From positions 1 to 64,000 of the forward strand of contig DASPIK010000059.1 in assembly GCA_035629075.1 (NCBI GenBank): a stretch of DNA of 64,000 bases. Reading direction: 5' to 3'. The notes beneath the pieces are model-generated. The model made no database searches. It worked only from the letters and a program-made list of their open reading frames with translations, and was not told where the DNA came from. A program made the translations under genes and the position numbers. Source of the DNA: JAEZPW01 sp035629075. Lineage in GTDB: Bacteria; Acidobacteriota; Terriglobia; Terriglobales; Acidobacteriaceae. Shown here in pieces: positions 34,236 to 43,003 of the stretch; position 1 is the stretch's first letter; each line of letters opens with the position of its first letter.

Positions 34236-35402
34236 ATGGCAATGCATCGACGTGAAGAGCGGGTTCCGATCACTCTCGCCGTGCGCGTTTTCGGCATGGA
34301 TGCGAACGGGAAGCCGTTTACGTGTAATGCGACCACCCTAGACCTGACGCGTACCGGAGCGCGCCTGGGCGGACTCCCTTGCCTGCTGAAGCAGGGCGAG
34401 ATCATAGGCATCCAGCACGGTGCTTACAAGGCGCGTTTTCGGGTCGCCTGGGTGGGCAACGCGGGCGGTCCTCAAAACGGTCAGGCAGGTGTCTGCTGCA
34501 TCGAGGCCGGCCGTTATATATGGGACCTACCCATTGCCAGTTTTACGACCGCTCGAGCGAAGGGAAACCTGCCCGCGAGCGCGGTGGCCAGTCCCCCTGC
34601 CCAGGAAAGTCGTGAACGGCGCGTTGCGAGCCGGTTCAAGTGCTCTGGTGGAGCACATATCATTCACCAGCAAACGAATGCGAGCACATGGGGCACGGTA
34701 TCGGATATCAGCAGCACGGGATGTTACATCGACACCGCAACTCCGCTGCCGCTGGGTGCCAAGGCTGATCTTGTGCTCACTATTGCCGGGGTCGAGATGC
34801 GCTCTCCGGCGCAGGTGCGAGTCTGTCATCCATCGATCGGCATGGGGCTGTCGTTTTTGCAACTGACTCCCGACGATCGCACCCGCCTCGATCAGATACT
34901 TTCGAAGCTGTCGGTGCCCGCAGCCGCCGATCCAACTACATCCGTGCTACAAAAAATTCCAGTTGCGCCAGCAGCTATGTCCGGAAGGGCCGCCGATCTG
35001 GCTTCGAGCATCAGCAAGGTCTCTGCCGAACTGCGACGGATGGAAGCACTCATCGGATCTCTGGCTGGCGAACTTGATCCCCGTGTCGTGCGCGAATTCG
35101 CGGTGACGGTGGACCACGCGCGCCAAACCGCTTGGGCCGTCCAGCAGTTTCTTGAAACAGGCGAGTCTCACCGGGACATATACAACCTGCTTGCTGAACT
35201 GGAGGCGAGGCGGATCAAAGCTTCCACCAACCTTGTTCGGGAACTCGCGCTGGATGTCGATTCGCAATCGCTGAACATCACCACCGAAGGCTTAATCGAT
35301 CTCGCCAAAGCAGTTGAACAATTGCACCGCAGGCTTAGTACCGTAGTCGAACCGGGCAAGACCAGTTCTGCTGCCAGCGTCAGGAGTTTACGGGGCGATT
35401 AG
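34236..35402 (+). CDS. Protein with two PilZ domains and a helical C-terminal region
   Basis: A 388-residue probable cyclic-di-GMP receptor. PilZ 1 (about 1-95) has HRREERVP followed by LDLTRTGARL. PilZ 2 (about 125-225) has RERRVASRF, the RxxxR half, and VSDISSTGCYID, the D/NxSxxG half. Both arginine motifs look intact in the second domain; in the first the spacing is less standard. The last 140 residues are all-helical (KVSAELRRMEALIGSLAGEL, ARQTAWAVQQFLETGES), like a four-helix bundle. I chose ATG 34236; two other near starts are in frame (34227 TTG, 34242 ATG). The gene is followed by orphan permeases but spacing does not force an operon. Confidence 0.82.
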   Translation: MAMHRREERVPITLAVRVFGMDANGKPFTCNATTLDLTRTGARLGGLPCLLKQGEIIGIQHGAYKARFRVAWVGNAGGPQNGQAGVCCIEAGRYIWDLPIASFTTARAKGNLPASAVASPPAQESRERRVASRFKCSGGAHIIHQQTNASTWGTVSDISSTGCYIDTATPLPLGAKADLVLTIAGVEMRSPAQVRVCHPSIGMGLSFLQLTPDDRTRLDQILSKLSVPAAADPTTSVLQKIPVAPAAMSGRAADLASSISKVSAELRRMEALIGSLAGELDPRVVREFAVTVDHARQTAWAVQQFLETGESHRDIYNLLAELEARRIKASTNLVRELALDVDSQSLNITTEGLIDLAKAVEQLHRRLSTVVEPGKTSSAASVRSLRGD

Positions 35403-35574
35403 CTTACAGTTCCCCCGGTTCAACGGCATGGGTCGTCCTCAGTATCCCGTGCTGCTCTTCGACGCGAATCCGACAGCCCTGCAGCCACATTGCGTCTGAC
35501 ATTTTCTCCTCTGCTATCTTCCTCGGAACTTGGACGTCCCTAAATCCGTACTGCACGGTAGGGGTGCTGTGGCT

Positions 35575-36822
35575 ATGAGGATGGCCATCGACATTTTTGC
35601 CCAGATCTTCCGCACGCTGTGGGCGCACAAGCTCCGGTCTTTCCTCACGATGTTCGGTATCGCCTGGGGAGTCGGATCTTTGCTGCTGCTCGTCGGCTTG
35701 GGTGAAGGGTTTCGTTCCGGGAACAAACGAGAGATGGCCGAGTTCGGGCAGGACATCATGTTCATCTTCCCTGGGCGGGCGCCGGTCATACAAGGCAGCA
35801 TGACTTCGGCCCGCACCTACATGCTTACATACAAGGACTACGCGGACATTCGCAAGGAAGCCACGCATGTCCGGAATGCCTCACCGGTACTCATGCGGAA
35901 TGACGTGCGCGCCGTGAGCGAGTTCGCCAGTGCCAACGGCCAGATTACCGGCGTCGAACCACAGTTCAACCAGATTCGATACCTGCCGCTCAAGCAGGGT
36001 CGCTGGCTAAACGCTCAGGACGAATCGCAGAAGCGGAACGTGATCGTTCTGGGTGACGAGATGACCAGGAATCTGTTTCCGGGCCGTCCCGCCGTAGGCG
36101 CATCGATTCTGCTCAACGGCGTGCATTTTCAAGTGATCGGGACAGTTCAACGCGTTGGACGTGGCGACAACAATTCTACTAATATGCGCGCCTACATTCC
36201 CTATCAGGTGATGAGCGCGTATTTTCCGCTGACCGGTGAGAACGAACAGAACGCCATCTCCTTTATTAACTATCAGCCGCGCGTAACCGATGAGCATCTC
36301 ATTGCGGCCGAAGAGGTGCGCAAAATCATTGCCCGCAATCACAATTTCGACTACCGCGATGAAGACGCTTTCGAGATCTGGGACACTATTAAGCAATCGA
36401 AGATGATCGGCACCATTTTCGACGCCATGAACATGTTCCTCGGCAGCGTCGGACTGGTGACCCTTGCGCTGGGAGCTATCGGAGTGATCAACATCATGCT
36501 GGTGGCGGTCAGCGAGCGAACAAAAGAGATCGGGTTGCGTAAGGCTTTGGGCGCAACGAATCGCAGCATCCTTTTTCAATTCTTCCTTGAAGGTGTGATC
36601 CTGACGTTCGTAAGTGGCCTCATCGGTATGGCGTTCGCAGGTGGTCTCATGGCCCTCCTGGGCAGCGTGGAAGGACCACAGGGATTCGACCCGCCACGCC
36701 TCGTACCCACAACAGCGATCCTGGCGATTGGCAGCTTAACTCTCGCGGGTGTGGCAGCAGGCCTGTACCCAGCACGCAAAGCGGCCATGCTAGAGCCCGT
36801 AGAGGCCTTGCGGCAGGAGTAA
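35575..36822 (+). CDS. MacB-like ABC transporter permease, no ATPase domain
   Basis: A 415-residue permease with the family pattern: KLRSFLTMFGIAWGVGSLLLLVGL in helix 1, a periplasmic core (about 45-290) and C-terminal helices with GAIGVINIMLVAVSERTKE and LRKALGATNRS. It ends AAMLEPVEALRQE. I chose ATG 35575 since it keeps the usual distance to the first helix; AGGGG lies ten bases upstream. The next permease gene begins 3 bp after the stop, so the two form a pair. Confidence 0.9.
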   Translation: MRMAIDIFAQIFRTLWAHKLRSFLTMFGIAWGVGSLLLLVGLGEGFRSGNKREMAEFGQDIMFIFPGRAPVIQGSMTSARTYMLTYKDYADIRKEATHVRNASPVLMRNDVRAVSEFASANGQITGVEPQFNQIRYLPLKQGRWLNAQDESQKRNVIVLGDEMTRNLFPGRPAVGASILLNGVHFQVIGTVQRVGRGDNNSTNMRAYIPYQVMSAYFPLTGENEQNAISFINYQPRVTDEHLIAAEEVRKIIARNHNFDYRDEDAFEIWDTIKQSKMIGTIFDAMNMFLGSVGLVTLALGAIGVINIMLVAVSERTKEIGLRKALGATNRSILFQFFLEGVILTFVSGLIGMAFAGGLMALLGSVEGPQGFDPPRLVPTTAILAIGSLTLAGVAAGLYPARKAAMLEPVEALRQE

Positions 36823-36825
36823 GCG

Positions 36826-38067
36826 ATGTTTCGTGACATTCTCAGTGAAGCTTATGCCGCAATGAAACACAATCGCAGGCGAACTGCCCTAACCATGCTC
36901 GGCATGGCCTGGGGGATCGCGACTGTCGTCATGCTGCTCGCTTATGGCAACGGGTTCGGGCAGGCGGTAGCGAACATCTTCGCTAATTTCGGCACCAAGC
37001 TCATGATCGTCGTTCCGGACCGCACTTCTATGCAGGCTGGCGGACAGAAGGCGGGTGCGCAGATCCGCTTCACCATGGACGACGTCGAGACACTCAGCAC
37101 AAATCTGCCGCAGATCACGCGCATTACGCCCGAGGCCAGCAAAAAGGCTAACGTGCAGTACGAAGGGCGCGCGTTTTCGTTCAACGTAACGGGCAATAAC
37201 CCCGAGGTGTACTCGATTCGGGCGCTCACAATCGCCCAGGGCCGCTTCTACGGCGCAGAAGACCAGTTGCAGCGGGCGCGGGTAGCCGTGATCGGCTCGG
37301 AGGCGAAAGAGAAGCTTTTTTCAGGCCGCAGCGCAACAGGCGAACGCATTCGCATTGATGGTCTCAGCTTCGAAGTCGTCGGTGTTCTCAGCCCCAAGAT
37401 GCAGGAAGGGGATGACGACATCAATCGGGTGGTCTACATTCCCTTCACCGCAATGAGCGACTTGAAGGACACGCACTTCCTCGATTCGATCTGGTTCAAG
37501 TACGAGACCAACGAATTCGAACGACTCGAGCAGTCGGTGCGATCTGTGCTCGCGATTCAGCACAAGTTCAGTCAGACGGACCGGCGGGCCGTCAAGATCT
37601 TCAACCTGATGGAGCAGGTCCGCCAATTCCAGATCATCACTTTGGGACTCAAAATCTTGCTCGCCGTCATCGGCACGCTCACGCTCGGAATCGGAGGAGT
37701 GGGGCTGATGAACATCATGCTTGTGTCGGTGACGCAACGTACCCGTGAAATTGGCGTTGAAAAAGCATTAGGCGCACGCAGGCGCGACATCTTGTACCAG
37801 TTTTTGGCCGAGGCCCTGACCATCACCTTCATCGGTGGACTACTCGGGATCATTTTGGCCTACGCCGTTTCGCTTTCAGTTGGTCGGCTGACACTCTACA
37901 GCGCATTTGCAAAGAATGCCGAAGCCGGAGACATTCGGCTGGTCATCGACCCCACCACGGTAATCGTTTCGACCGCGATACTCGTATTCGTTGGACTGGT
38001 CAGCGGCATGCTCCCGGCAATCCGCGCTTCCCGCTTAGCGCCTATCGAAGCACTGCGGTACGAGTAG
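36826..38067 (+). CDS. MacB-like ABC transporter permease, no ATPase domain
   Basis: A 413-residue permease, directly behind the preceding one (three bases between). The first helix follows RRRTALTMLGMAWGIATVVML. It carries the TSMQAGGQKAGAQIRF motif, nearly the same as in the permease at 7314, and FEVVGVLSPKMQ, then C-terminal GIGGVGLMNIMLVSVTQRTRE and GVEKALGARRRD. It ends APIEALRYE. A pair of different permease paralogs may form a heterodimer. The ATPase must be supplied from outside the window. Confidence 0.92.
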   Translation: MFRDILSEAYAAMKHNRRRTALTMLGMAWGIATVVMLLAYGNGFGQAVANIFANFGTKLMIVVPDRTSMQAGGQKAGAQIRFTMDDVETLSTNLPQITRITPEASKKANVQYEGRAFSFNVTGNNPEVYSIRALTIAQGRFYGAEDQLQRARVAVIGSEAKEKLFSGRSATGERIRIDGLSFEVVGVLSPKMQEGDDDINRVVYIPFTAMSDLKDTHFLDSIWFKYETNEFERLEQSVRSVLAIQHKFSQTDRRAVKIFNLMEQVRQFQIITLGLKILLAVIGTLTLGIGGVGLMNIMLVSVTQRTREIGVEKALGARRRDILYQFLAEALTITFIGGLLGIILAYAVSLSVGRLTLYSAFAKNAEAGDIRLVIDPTTVIVSTAILVFVGLVSGMLPAIRASRLAPIEALRYE

Positions 38068-38161
38068 AGACTCCGGGTTACCAACTGCCACAACGCTGCC
38101 CCTTCGACATCTGCGAGAAGCATCCTAGAACATAGAACTCTCGTGTTGATCGGAGGCTTCT

Positions 38162-39355
38162 ATGAAGGCCGGGGCAATAACAGGTGTCATCCTCCGCGGC
38201 TTTTTCGCGGTGATCCTTTTGTGCGGCCCGACATTCGCACAGTCTCAGCACCCCTCGTCTTGGAACAAAGTCACTGAAATCAAAGACGCCACTGGCAGCA
38301 CCGTCCCAACGCGAATTGTTGAGTCCCAGAGGGAGGTCAACGGACGCACTATCGAGACCCGTACCGTCGAGAGGCTCAGCATTAACGGCGGCTACGCACC
38401 TTCAGAGCAAACCGAGACCGAAACCGTGGCAGTCGACCCGAACACGGTCCGCGTGATCCAGCGCCAGTACGGCAGGAATGCGGACGGCTCGCGAACACTC
38501 ATCGGAGTGACGGAGGAGGAGCGGCGAGCCTCCTCCGATGGAGGCCAAAGTATTACCCGTACGCGTTCCTCTTCTGACGTTAACGGACGTCTTTCCATAA
38601 CGGCGCGCGAAGTGGAGCAAACCGTTAACACTGGCGACACGCAGCAGACGACCACAACACTTCAGACGCCGGACATCAACGCTGGATTCGCGACATCGCG
38701 GAAAACCGTAATGGTGGAACAGAAGCGGGCGGACGGCACGACCAGTGCTCGCACCCAAGTTCTCGCGCCCGACGCGAACGGAGCCTGGCAGACGAACGAA
38801 GTGCGCGAACGCACGATGCGGGAACGGGGCGCTGAGACCGAGCAAGAAGAGCGCATTGTGCGTCCCGACCTCAACGGCAATCTTTTCGTGACAGATCGTT
38901 CCGTCAAACGCGAATGGAAGTCGGCGGATGGCACCACGCACGAGCAAGTGCAGACCTACTCAAACCTGGTTCCTGGGGTTGCGGTGGACGGCAAGTTGCG
39001 ACCGCTGCAGCAGATCGACACTATCAGTCGAAAGAATCCCGGCGGTGAGCAGGCAACAGAGCGACTCGTTCGCGAGATCAGGCCTGGCTCTCCGGCAGAC
39101 GGCCTGTACGTTACGGGTAGCGCCATCGAGGTTACACGCCCTGACGCACAAGGGCGCACACAGACGAGCCGAACGGTTCACACGGTAAGCCCGAGCGGGG
39201 GGACTGTCGGAGTGATCTCTTTCGACTCCGAGAAAACGACATCCTCGCCCGGAGCGGTCACGGTCGACTTCAACGGCGCCCCTGAGGACAAGAAGCCGAC
39301 GAGTACGAAAGCGAAACCCATCGGCTCAGGTAATGAGTCAAACGCGCCACGGTAA
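38162..39355 (+). CDS. Secreted repeat-rich protein of unknown function
   Basis: A 397-residue protein with a signal peptide (about 1-26, ends PTFAQ). The mature part is almost wholly hydrophilic, rich in Thr, Arg, Glu and Gln, and built from units with short turns such as DVNGRLS, DANGAWQ, DLNGNLF and DGTTSAR or DGTTHEQ, about 32-36 residues apart in the middle. Strands between the turns read like TRSSS, TAREVEQT and RKTVMVEQKR. This looks like a beta-strand repeat solenoid, but I do not recognise the family. It follows the permease pair by 94 bp in the same direction. Confidence 0.65.
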   Translation: MKAGAITGVILRGFFAVILLCGPTFAQSQHPSSWNKVTEIKDATGSTVPTRIVESQREVNGRTIETRTVERLSINGGYAPSEQTETETVAVDPNTVRVIQRQYGRNADGSRTLIGVTEEERRASSDGGQSITRTRSSSDVNGRLSITAREVEQTVNTGDTQQTTTTLQTPDINAGFATSRKTVMVEQKRADGTTSARTQVLAPDANGAWQTNEVRERTMRERGAETEQEERIVRPDLNGNLFVTDRSVKREWKSADGTTHEQVQTYSNLVPGVAVDGKLRPLQQIDTISRKNPGGEQATERLVREIRPGSPADGLYVTGSAIEVTRPDAQGRTQTSRTVHTVSPSGGTVGVISFDSEKTTSSPGAVTVDFNGAPEDKKPTSTKAKPIGSGNESNAPR

Positions 39356-39437
39356 AACGGTTTCCATCTTGCTCCCGCGACCTAGCACCCAGTACGGATG
39401 CTGCCGGCGCTGTCGCTTCTGACCATTAAAACAATCG

Positions 39438-39454
39438 TTGCATTATTATTCGTC
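39438..39454 (+). promoter_or_regulatory. Candidate ARG box overlapping the -35 element
   Basis: TTGCATTATTATTCGTC fits the reverse complement of the Bacillus-type ARG-box consensus at about 14 of 17 positions. It covers the -35 region, a position where ArgR would repress. Confidence 0.5.
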
Positions 39455-39466
39455 GTTTCGTATAAA
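39438..39466 (+). promoter_or_regulatory. Sigma-70-type promoter of the arginine operon
   Basis: TTGCAT (39438-39443) and TATAAA (39461-39466) with a 17-base spacer, 36 bases before the argR start codon. GGAG for translation lies nine bases before that ATG. Confidence 0.7.
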
Positions 39467-39502
39467 GATGCATACGGCACCCGCGAAACGGAGAATAACG
39501 TC

Positions 39503-39946
39503 ATGTCCAAGTTGTCCAGGCACGCTGCGATACGCAATATCGTTGCTGGGCACAAGGTCTCGAACCAGGATGAACTGCGGCGATTGCTCTACAAAACGGG
39601 CCATCGCGTTACGCAGGCCACCTTGTCTCGCGATCTGCACGAACTGGAACTCGTTAAGACTGCCGAAGGATATGCGCTGCCCCAGCAGGAAGCGGGGAGT
39701 GACCCCCTCCTGCCTTCCGTAGAACGCCTAATTCACCATTTCGTATACGAAGTGAAAATCGCGCAGAACATCGTTGTCGTCAGGACGAGTGCTGGCAGCG
39801 CGCAACCCGTTGCCGCTGCCATTGATGCCGAGGAATGGCCAGAGGTAGTCGGAACTGTCGGCGGTGACGACACTATCTTTATTGTTGCCCCTGATAATAC
39901 CCAGGCCGAACGTCTCGCGCGGCGAATCAAGGGGCTGCGCGGATGA
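39503..39946 (+). CDS. argR: Arginine repressor ArgR
   Basis: A 147-residue repressor of arginine biosynthesis. The N-terminal winged helix has NQDELRRLLYKTGHRVTQATLSRDLHELEL (about 19-48 in parts), a classic ArgR DNA-binding signature. The C-terminal hexamerisation domain has VVRTSAGSAQPVAAAIDAEEWPEVVGTVGGDDTIFIV (about 90-126 in parts), including the arginine-contact GDDT motif. ATG 39503 has GGAG nine bases upstream; a longer open frame from 39398 would include the promoter. Its last four bases overlap the argC start (ATGA). It is first in the operon that it probably controls. Confidence 0.95.
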   Translation: MSKLSRHAAIRNIVAGHKVSNQDELRRLLYKTGHRVTQATLSRDLHELELVKTAEGYALPQQEAGSDPLLPSVERLIHHFVYEVKIAQNIVVVRTSAGSAQPVAAAIDAEEWPEVVGTVGGDDTIFIVAPDNTQAERLARRIKGLRG

Positions 39947-40989
39947 CGGGTGCAAAGATTCAGCCTGCTGTCATTGGAGCGACAGGTTACGCGGGTTTTG
40001 AACTCACTCGACTGCTTCTGTCGCACCCGAGAGTGAAAACCCCGATGCTGCTCAGCCGCGAGCAGCGTACGGATGCCTCACTCGCTGCCATGTATCCGCA
40101 GATAGCTTCGGAGGACCGCGGAGACCTGCCTTTTGAGCCGATCTCGTTGGAATCGATGCAGGCGAAGGGCGTCGACGTGGTGTTCTGTGCCACACCGCAT
40201 GAGTTCTCGCGTGAGTGGATACCTGAGGCGATTGATCGTGGTCTTCGGGTCGTTGATCTGAGCGGTGCCTGGCGGCTGAAGAATCACGACAATCGCGCTG
40301 TATACAAATTCGGCGACGGCGACGGCCGGGCTGCGAAACTGGATGGAAGCGCTGTTTACGGCATTCCCGAACTGCACGGGCGCAGCATCGGAACAGCACA
40401 ACTGGTTGCGAATGCCGGATGCTATGCGACTTCAGTGATTCTGGCACTCACCCCGTGGGTGCGCGCCGGGCTGATCGATGTCGAGCACGGGATTATCTGC
40501 GACTCCAAGTCGGGCGTATCCGGAGCTGGAAAGCAACCGACACCAACAACACACTTCGTTGAAGTGGCGAATAACCTTTCGGCTTACTCAGTTTTCGGAC
40601 ACCGGCATACAGGAGAAATCGTTGAGCAGCTTGGCGTGTCGGCATCGAGCCTGCAGTTCACGCCGCACCTGCTGCCGATTCCTCGCGGCATTCTTTCCAC
40701 GATCTACGTGCGTGTAAATCAAGGCGTCACTGCCGAGGACCTGCAAACATCGTTGAAGTCGTTTTACTCCGGACAGCCGTTTGTGCGGGTTCTGGGCAAC
40801 GGACGCCTGCCACAGATCAAGTTTTCGCTATATACGAACTACTGCGATATCGGTTTTTCGTTATCACCGGACGGGTGCCGTGCCGTGCTTGTCTCTTGTC
40901 TTGACAACCTGGTCAAAGGCGCAGCGGGGCAAGCGTTGCAGAACATGAACGTGATGTTTGGCTATGACCAGCGGGAGGGACTGCAATGA
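39943..40989 (+). CDS. argC: N-acetyl-gamma-glutamyl-phosphate reductase
   Basis: A 348-residue enzyme that reduces N-acetylglutamyl phosphate to the semialdehyde (third step of arginine synthesis). GATGYAGFELTRLL (12-25) is the NADP-binding start. The catalytic Cys160 stands in VANAGCYATS. HRHTGEIVEQLG, TPHLLPIPRGIL and the C-terminal helix are as usual. Its stop overlaps the argB ATG by four bases. Confidence 0.95.
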   Translation: MTGAKIQPAVIGATGYAGFELTRLLLSHPRVKTPMLLSREQRTDASLAAMYPQIASEDRGDLPFEPISLESMQAKGVDVVFCATPHEFSREWIPEAIDRGLRVVDLSGAWRLKNHDNRAVYKFGDGDGRAAKLDGSAVYGIPELHGRSIGTAQLVANAGCYATSVILALTPWVRAGLIDVEHGIICDSKSGVSGAGKQPTPTTHFVEVANNLSAYSVFGHRHTGEIVEQLGVSASSLQFTPHLLPIPRGILSTIYVRVNQGVTAEDLQTSLKSFYSGQPFVRVLGNGRLPQIKFSLYTNYCDIGFSLSPDGCRAVLVSCLDNLVKGAAGQALQNMNVMFGYDQREGLQ

Positions 40990-41762
40990 GGGTGGTCGTA
41001 AAAATTGGCGGCGCGGCTCTCGAGAGCAAAGAAGTCGTGAAGACCTTTGCCCAGTCTATAGCTCGCCTAACCCGGCAGGGGCACCAGGTCGTGGTGGTAC
41101 ACGGAGGCGGGGTGGCCCTGAGCCGCACACTGAGCGAGTTAGGGCGTGAGACCAAGTTCGTGAACGGCCTGCGCGTGACAGATTCGGCCACGCGCGATGT
41201 CGCCCTGATGGTTCTTGCCGGCCAGTTGAACAAAATGCTTGTTGCTGCGCTGACGGCGAGTGGCCAACCAGCCATCGGCTTGTGCGGCGGCGACCTTGGT
41301 CTGTTCCGGGCGGCGAAAAAGAACGCTGACCTTGGCTATGTGGGAGAAATCTGCCGCGTCGAGCCTGAATGGATCGAGCGCATGTGGTCGCACGGGGCCG
41401 TGCCCGTGGTATCGAGTCTGGCGCTAGGCGTTGATGGTGAGTATTACAACGTCAACGCGGACCAGATGGCCTCTGCCTGCGCAATCGCCTGCAAAGCCAA
41501 TGTACTGATTTTCCTGACCGACGTTCCCGGCGTGAAGGGGAGCGATGGCGATGTGATTCGTTATCTGGATATCACCGAGATCCCGTCAATGATCAGTTCC
41601 GCGGTGATCAGTGGTGGCATGCTTCCCAAGCTTGAGGCGTGCACTCGCGCCCTGGAGCGCGGAGTCCCTCGCGTGCGAATCATGCCCGCCGCGCAGGTGG
41701 AAGTCCTGCCAGGTTTCTTTACCCACTACATTCAATACGGCACCGAGGTTGTCCGACAGTGA
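40986..41762 (+). CDS. argB: Acetylglutamate kinase
   Basis: A 258-residue amino-acid kinase that phosphorylates N-acetylglutamate. VVKIGGAALESK is the first glycine loop, VVVHGGGVALSRTL the second; NVNADQMA and LTDVPGVKG are also typical. The length matches E. coli ArgB and it lacks the additional N-terminal helix of arginine-inhibited hexameric forms. By inference the kinase is not subject to arginine feedback; control may come from ArgR or from the acetyltransferases at the end of the operon. Confidence 0.95.
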   Translation: MRVVVKIGGAALESKEVVKTFAQSIARLTRQGHQVVVVHGGGVALSRTLSELGRETKFVNGLRVTDSATRDVALMVLAGQLNKMLVAALTASGQPAIGLCGGDLGLFRAAKKNADLGYVGEICRVEPEWIERMWSHGAVPVVSSLALGVDGEYYNVNADQMASACAIACKANVLIFLTDVPGVKGSDGDVIRYLDITEIPSMISSAVISGGMLPKLEACTRALERGVPRVRIMPAAQVEVLPGFFTHYIQYGTEVVRQ

Positions 41763-43003
41763 AAAATGGACTTGAAGCGGTAATGCAGCGTGAGTCCAAG
41801 CTGCTGTTACCGACCTATGAACGCTTCCCCGTGCTGTTCAAGCATGGCGAGGGAGTGTATCTCTTCGACGACTCAGGTCGAAAGTATCTCGATTTTCTTA
41901 GCGGAATCGGGGTGAACGCGCTTGGATATGCGCATCCGGCGATTACGAAGACGATCGCCGAGCAATCGGCCCGGCTAGTACACGTCTCGAATCTTTTCTA
42001 TCACGAGTACCAGGCGCAGCTTGCCGAGTTGCTTACGGCGAAGTCGGACCTTGACCGCGCATTCTTCTGCAACAGCGGCACTGAGGCATGGGAGGGAGCC
42101 CTGAAATTGGCTCGCGCCTATGCCCGCCACCTTGCGAACGGCAGCAAGCCAAAAACTCGTTTGTTGGTCATGGAAAACTCATTCCACGGCCGCACATTCG
42201 GTGCGCTCGCAACCACCGGCCAGAAGAAGTACCGTGCTCCGTTCGCGCCGCTCGTCCCTGGCGTGACATTTGTGCGGTTCAATGACGTCGCGGACTTGAG
42301 AAAAAAGTATAACGACACTGTTTGCGCTGTGGGCATGGAAACGGTCCAAGGCGAGGGAGGCATTCGCCCCGTATCGCAGGAATTCCTTGCCACCGCACGC
42401 GAATTGACTGAGAAGGCGAAAGCTGCACTCATCCTTGATGAGATTCAATGCGGGCTGGGACGTACTGGTCGCTATTTTGCTTATCAGCATTACGGTGTTC
42501 GCCCGGACATCGTGACGGTGGCGAAGCCCCTCGCGGCTGGTCTGCCCCTTGGGGCCATACTGACGACGAACGAAATCGCCTCTGCGTTTCATCCCGGCAT
42601 GCACGGAACCACGTTTGGTGGCGGTCCACTTGCCTGCTCTGTAGCGGTCGCATGTATCGAGGAACTCGATCGAGCTAGTCTCGTGAAACATGCTGCCGAA
42701 CTCGGCTCGCACTTCCGAGATGCGCTGCTTGCGCTCAAGGCCAAGTACGTCGAGATCAAGGAAGTTCGCGGACTCGGGCTCATGATTGGTGTCGAGCTGA
42801 CCTCGGCCGATCTTGCGAAATCGATCGTCACGAAGATGCTTGAACGTGGCATCGTGATCAACCGCACGAACAATAACGTGCTTCGATTCCTGCCACCCTA
42901 CCTGGTCACCCGTGAACACGTGGACCAAGTCTGCTCCGCCCTTGACGACATTCTTGGAAGCGAAACGGCGGCAAGCACGCAAAAGAAGGAGTCACATGAG
43001 TAA
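41759..43003 (+). CDS. argD: Acetylornithine aminotransferase
   Basis: A 414-residue class-III PLP aminotransferase converting N-acetylglutamate semialdehyde to N-acetylornithine. The phosphate-binding FCNSGTEAWEGALKLAR (103-119), SFHGRTFGAL (141-150), ILDEIQCGLGRTG (225-237) and the PLP Lys256 in TVAKPLAAGLPLG are all present. I chose GTG 41759, which overlaps the argB stop (GTGA) like the other junctions; ATG 41783 is an alternative that removes eight residues. A third, much earlier start (41639) lies inside argB. Confidence 0.93.
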   Translation: MKNGLEAVMQRESKLLLPTYERFPVLFKHGEGVYLFDDSGRKYLDFLSGIGVNALGYAHPAITKTIAEQSARLVHVSNLFYHEYQAQLAELLTAKSDLDRAFFCNSGTEAWEGALKLARAYARHLANGSKPKTRLLVMENSFHGRTFGALATTGQKKYRAPFAPLVPGVTFVRFNDVADLRKKYNDTVCAVGMETVQGEGGIRPVSQEFLATARELTEKAKAALILDEIQCGLGRTGRYFAYQHYGVRPDIVTVAKPLAAGLPLGAILTTNEIASAFHPGMHGTTFGGGPLACSVAVACIEELDRASLVKHAAELGSHFRDALLALKAKYVEIKEVRGLGLMIGVELTSADLAKSIVTKMLERGIVINRTNNNVLRFLPPYLVTREHVDQVCSALDDILGSETAASTQKKESHE

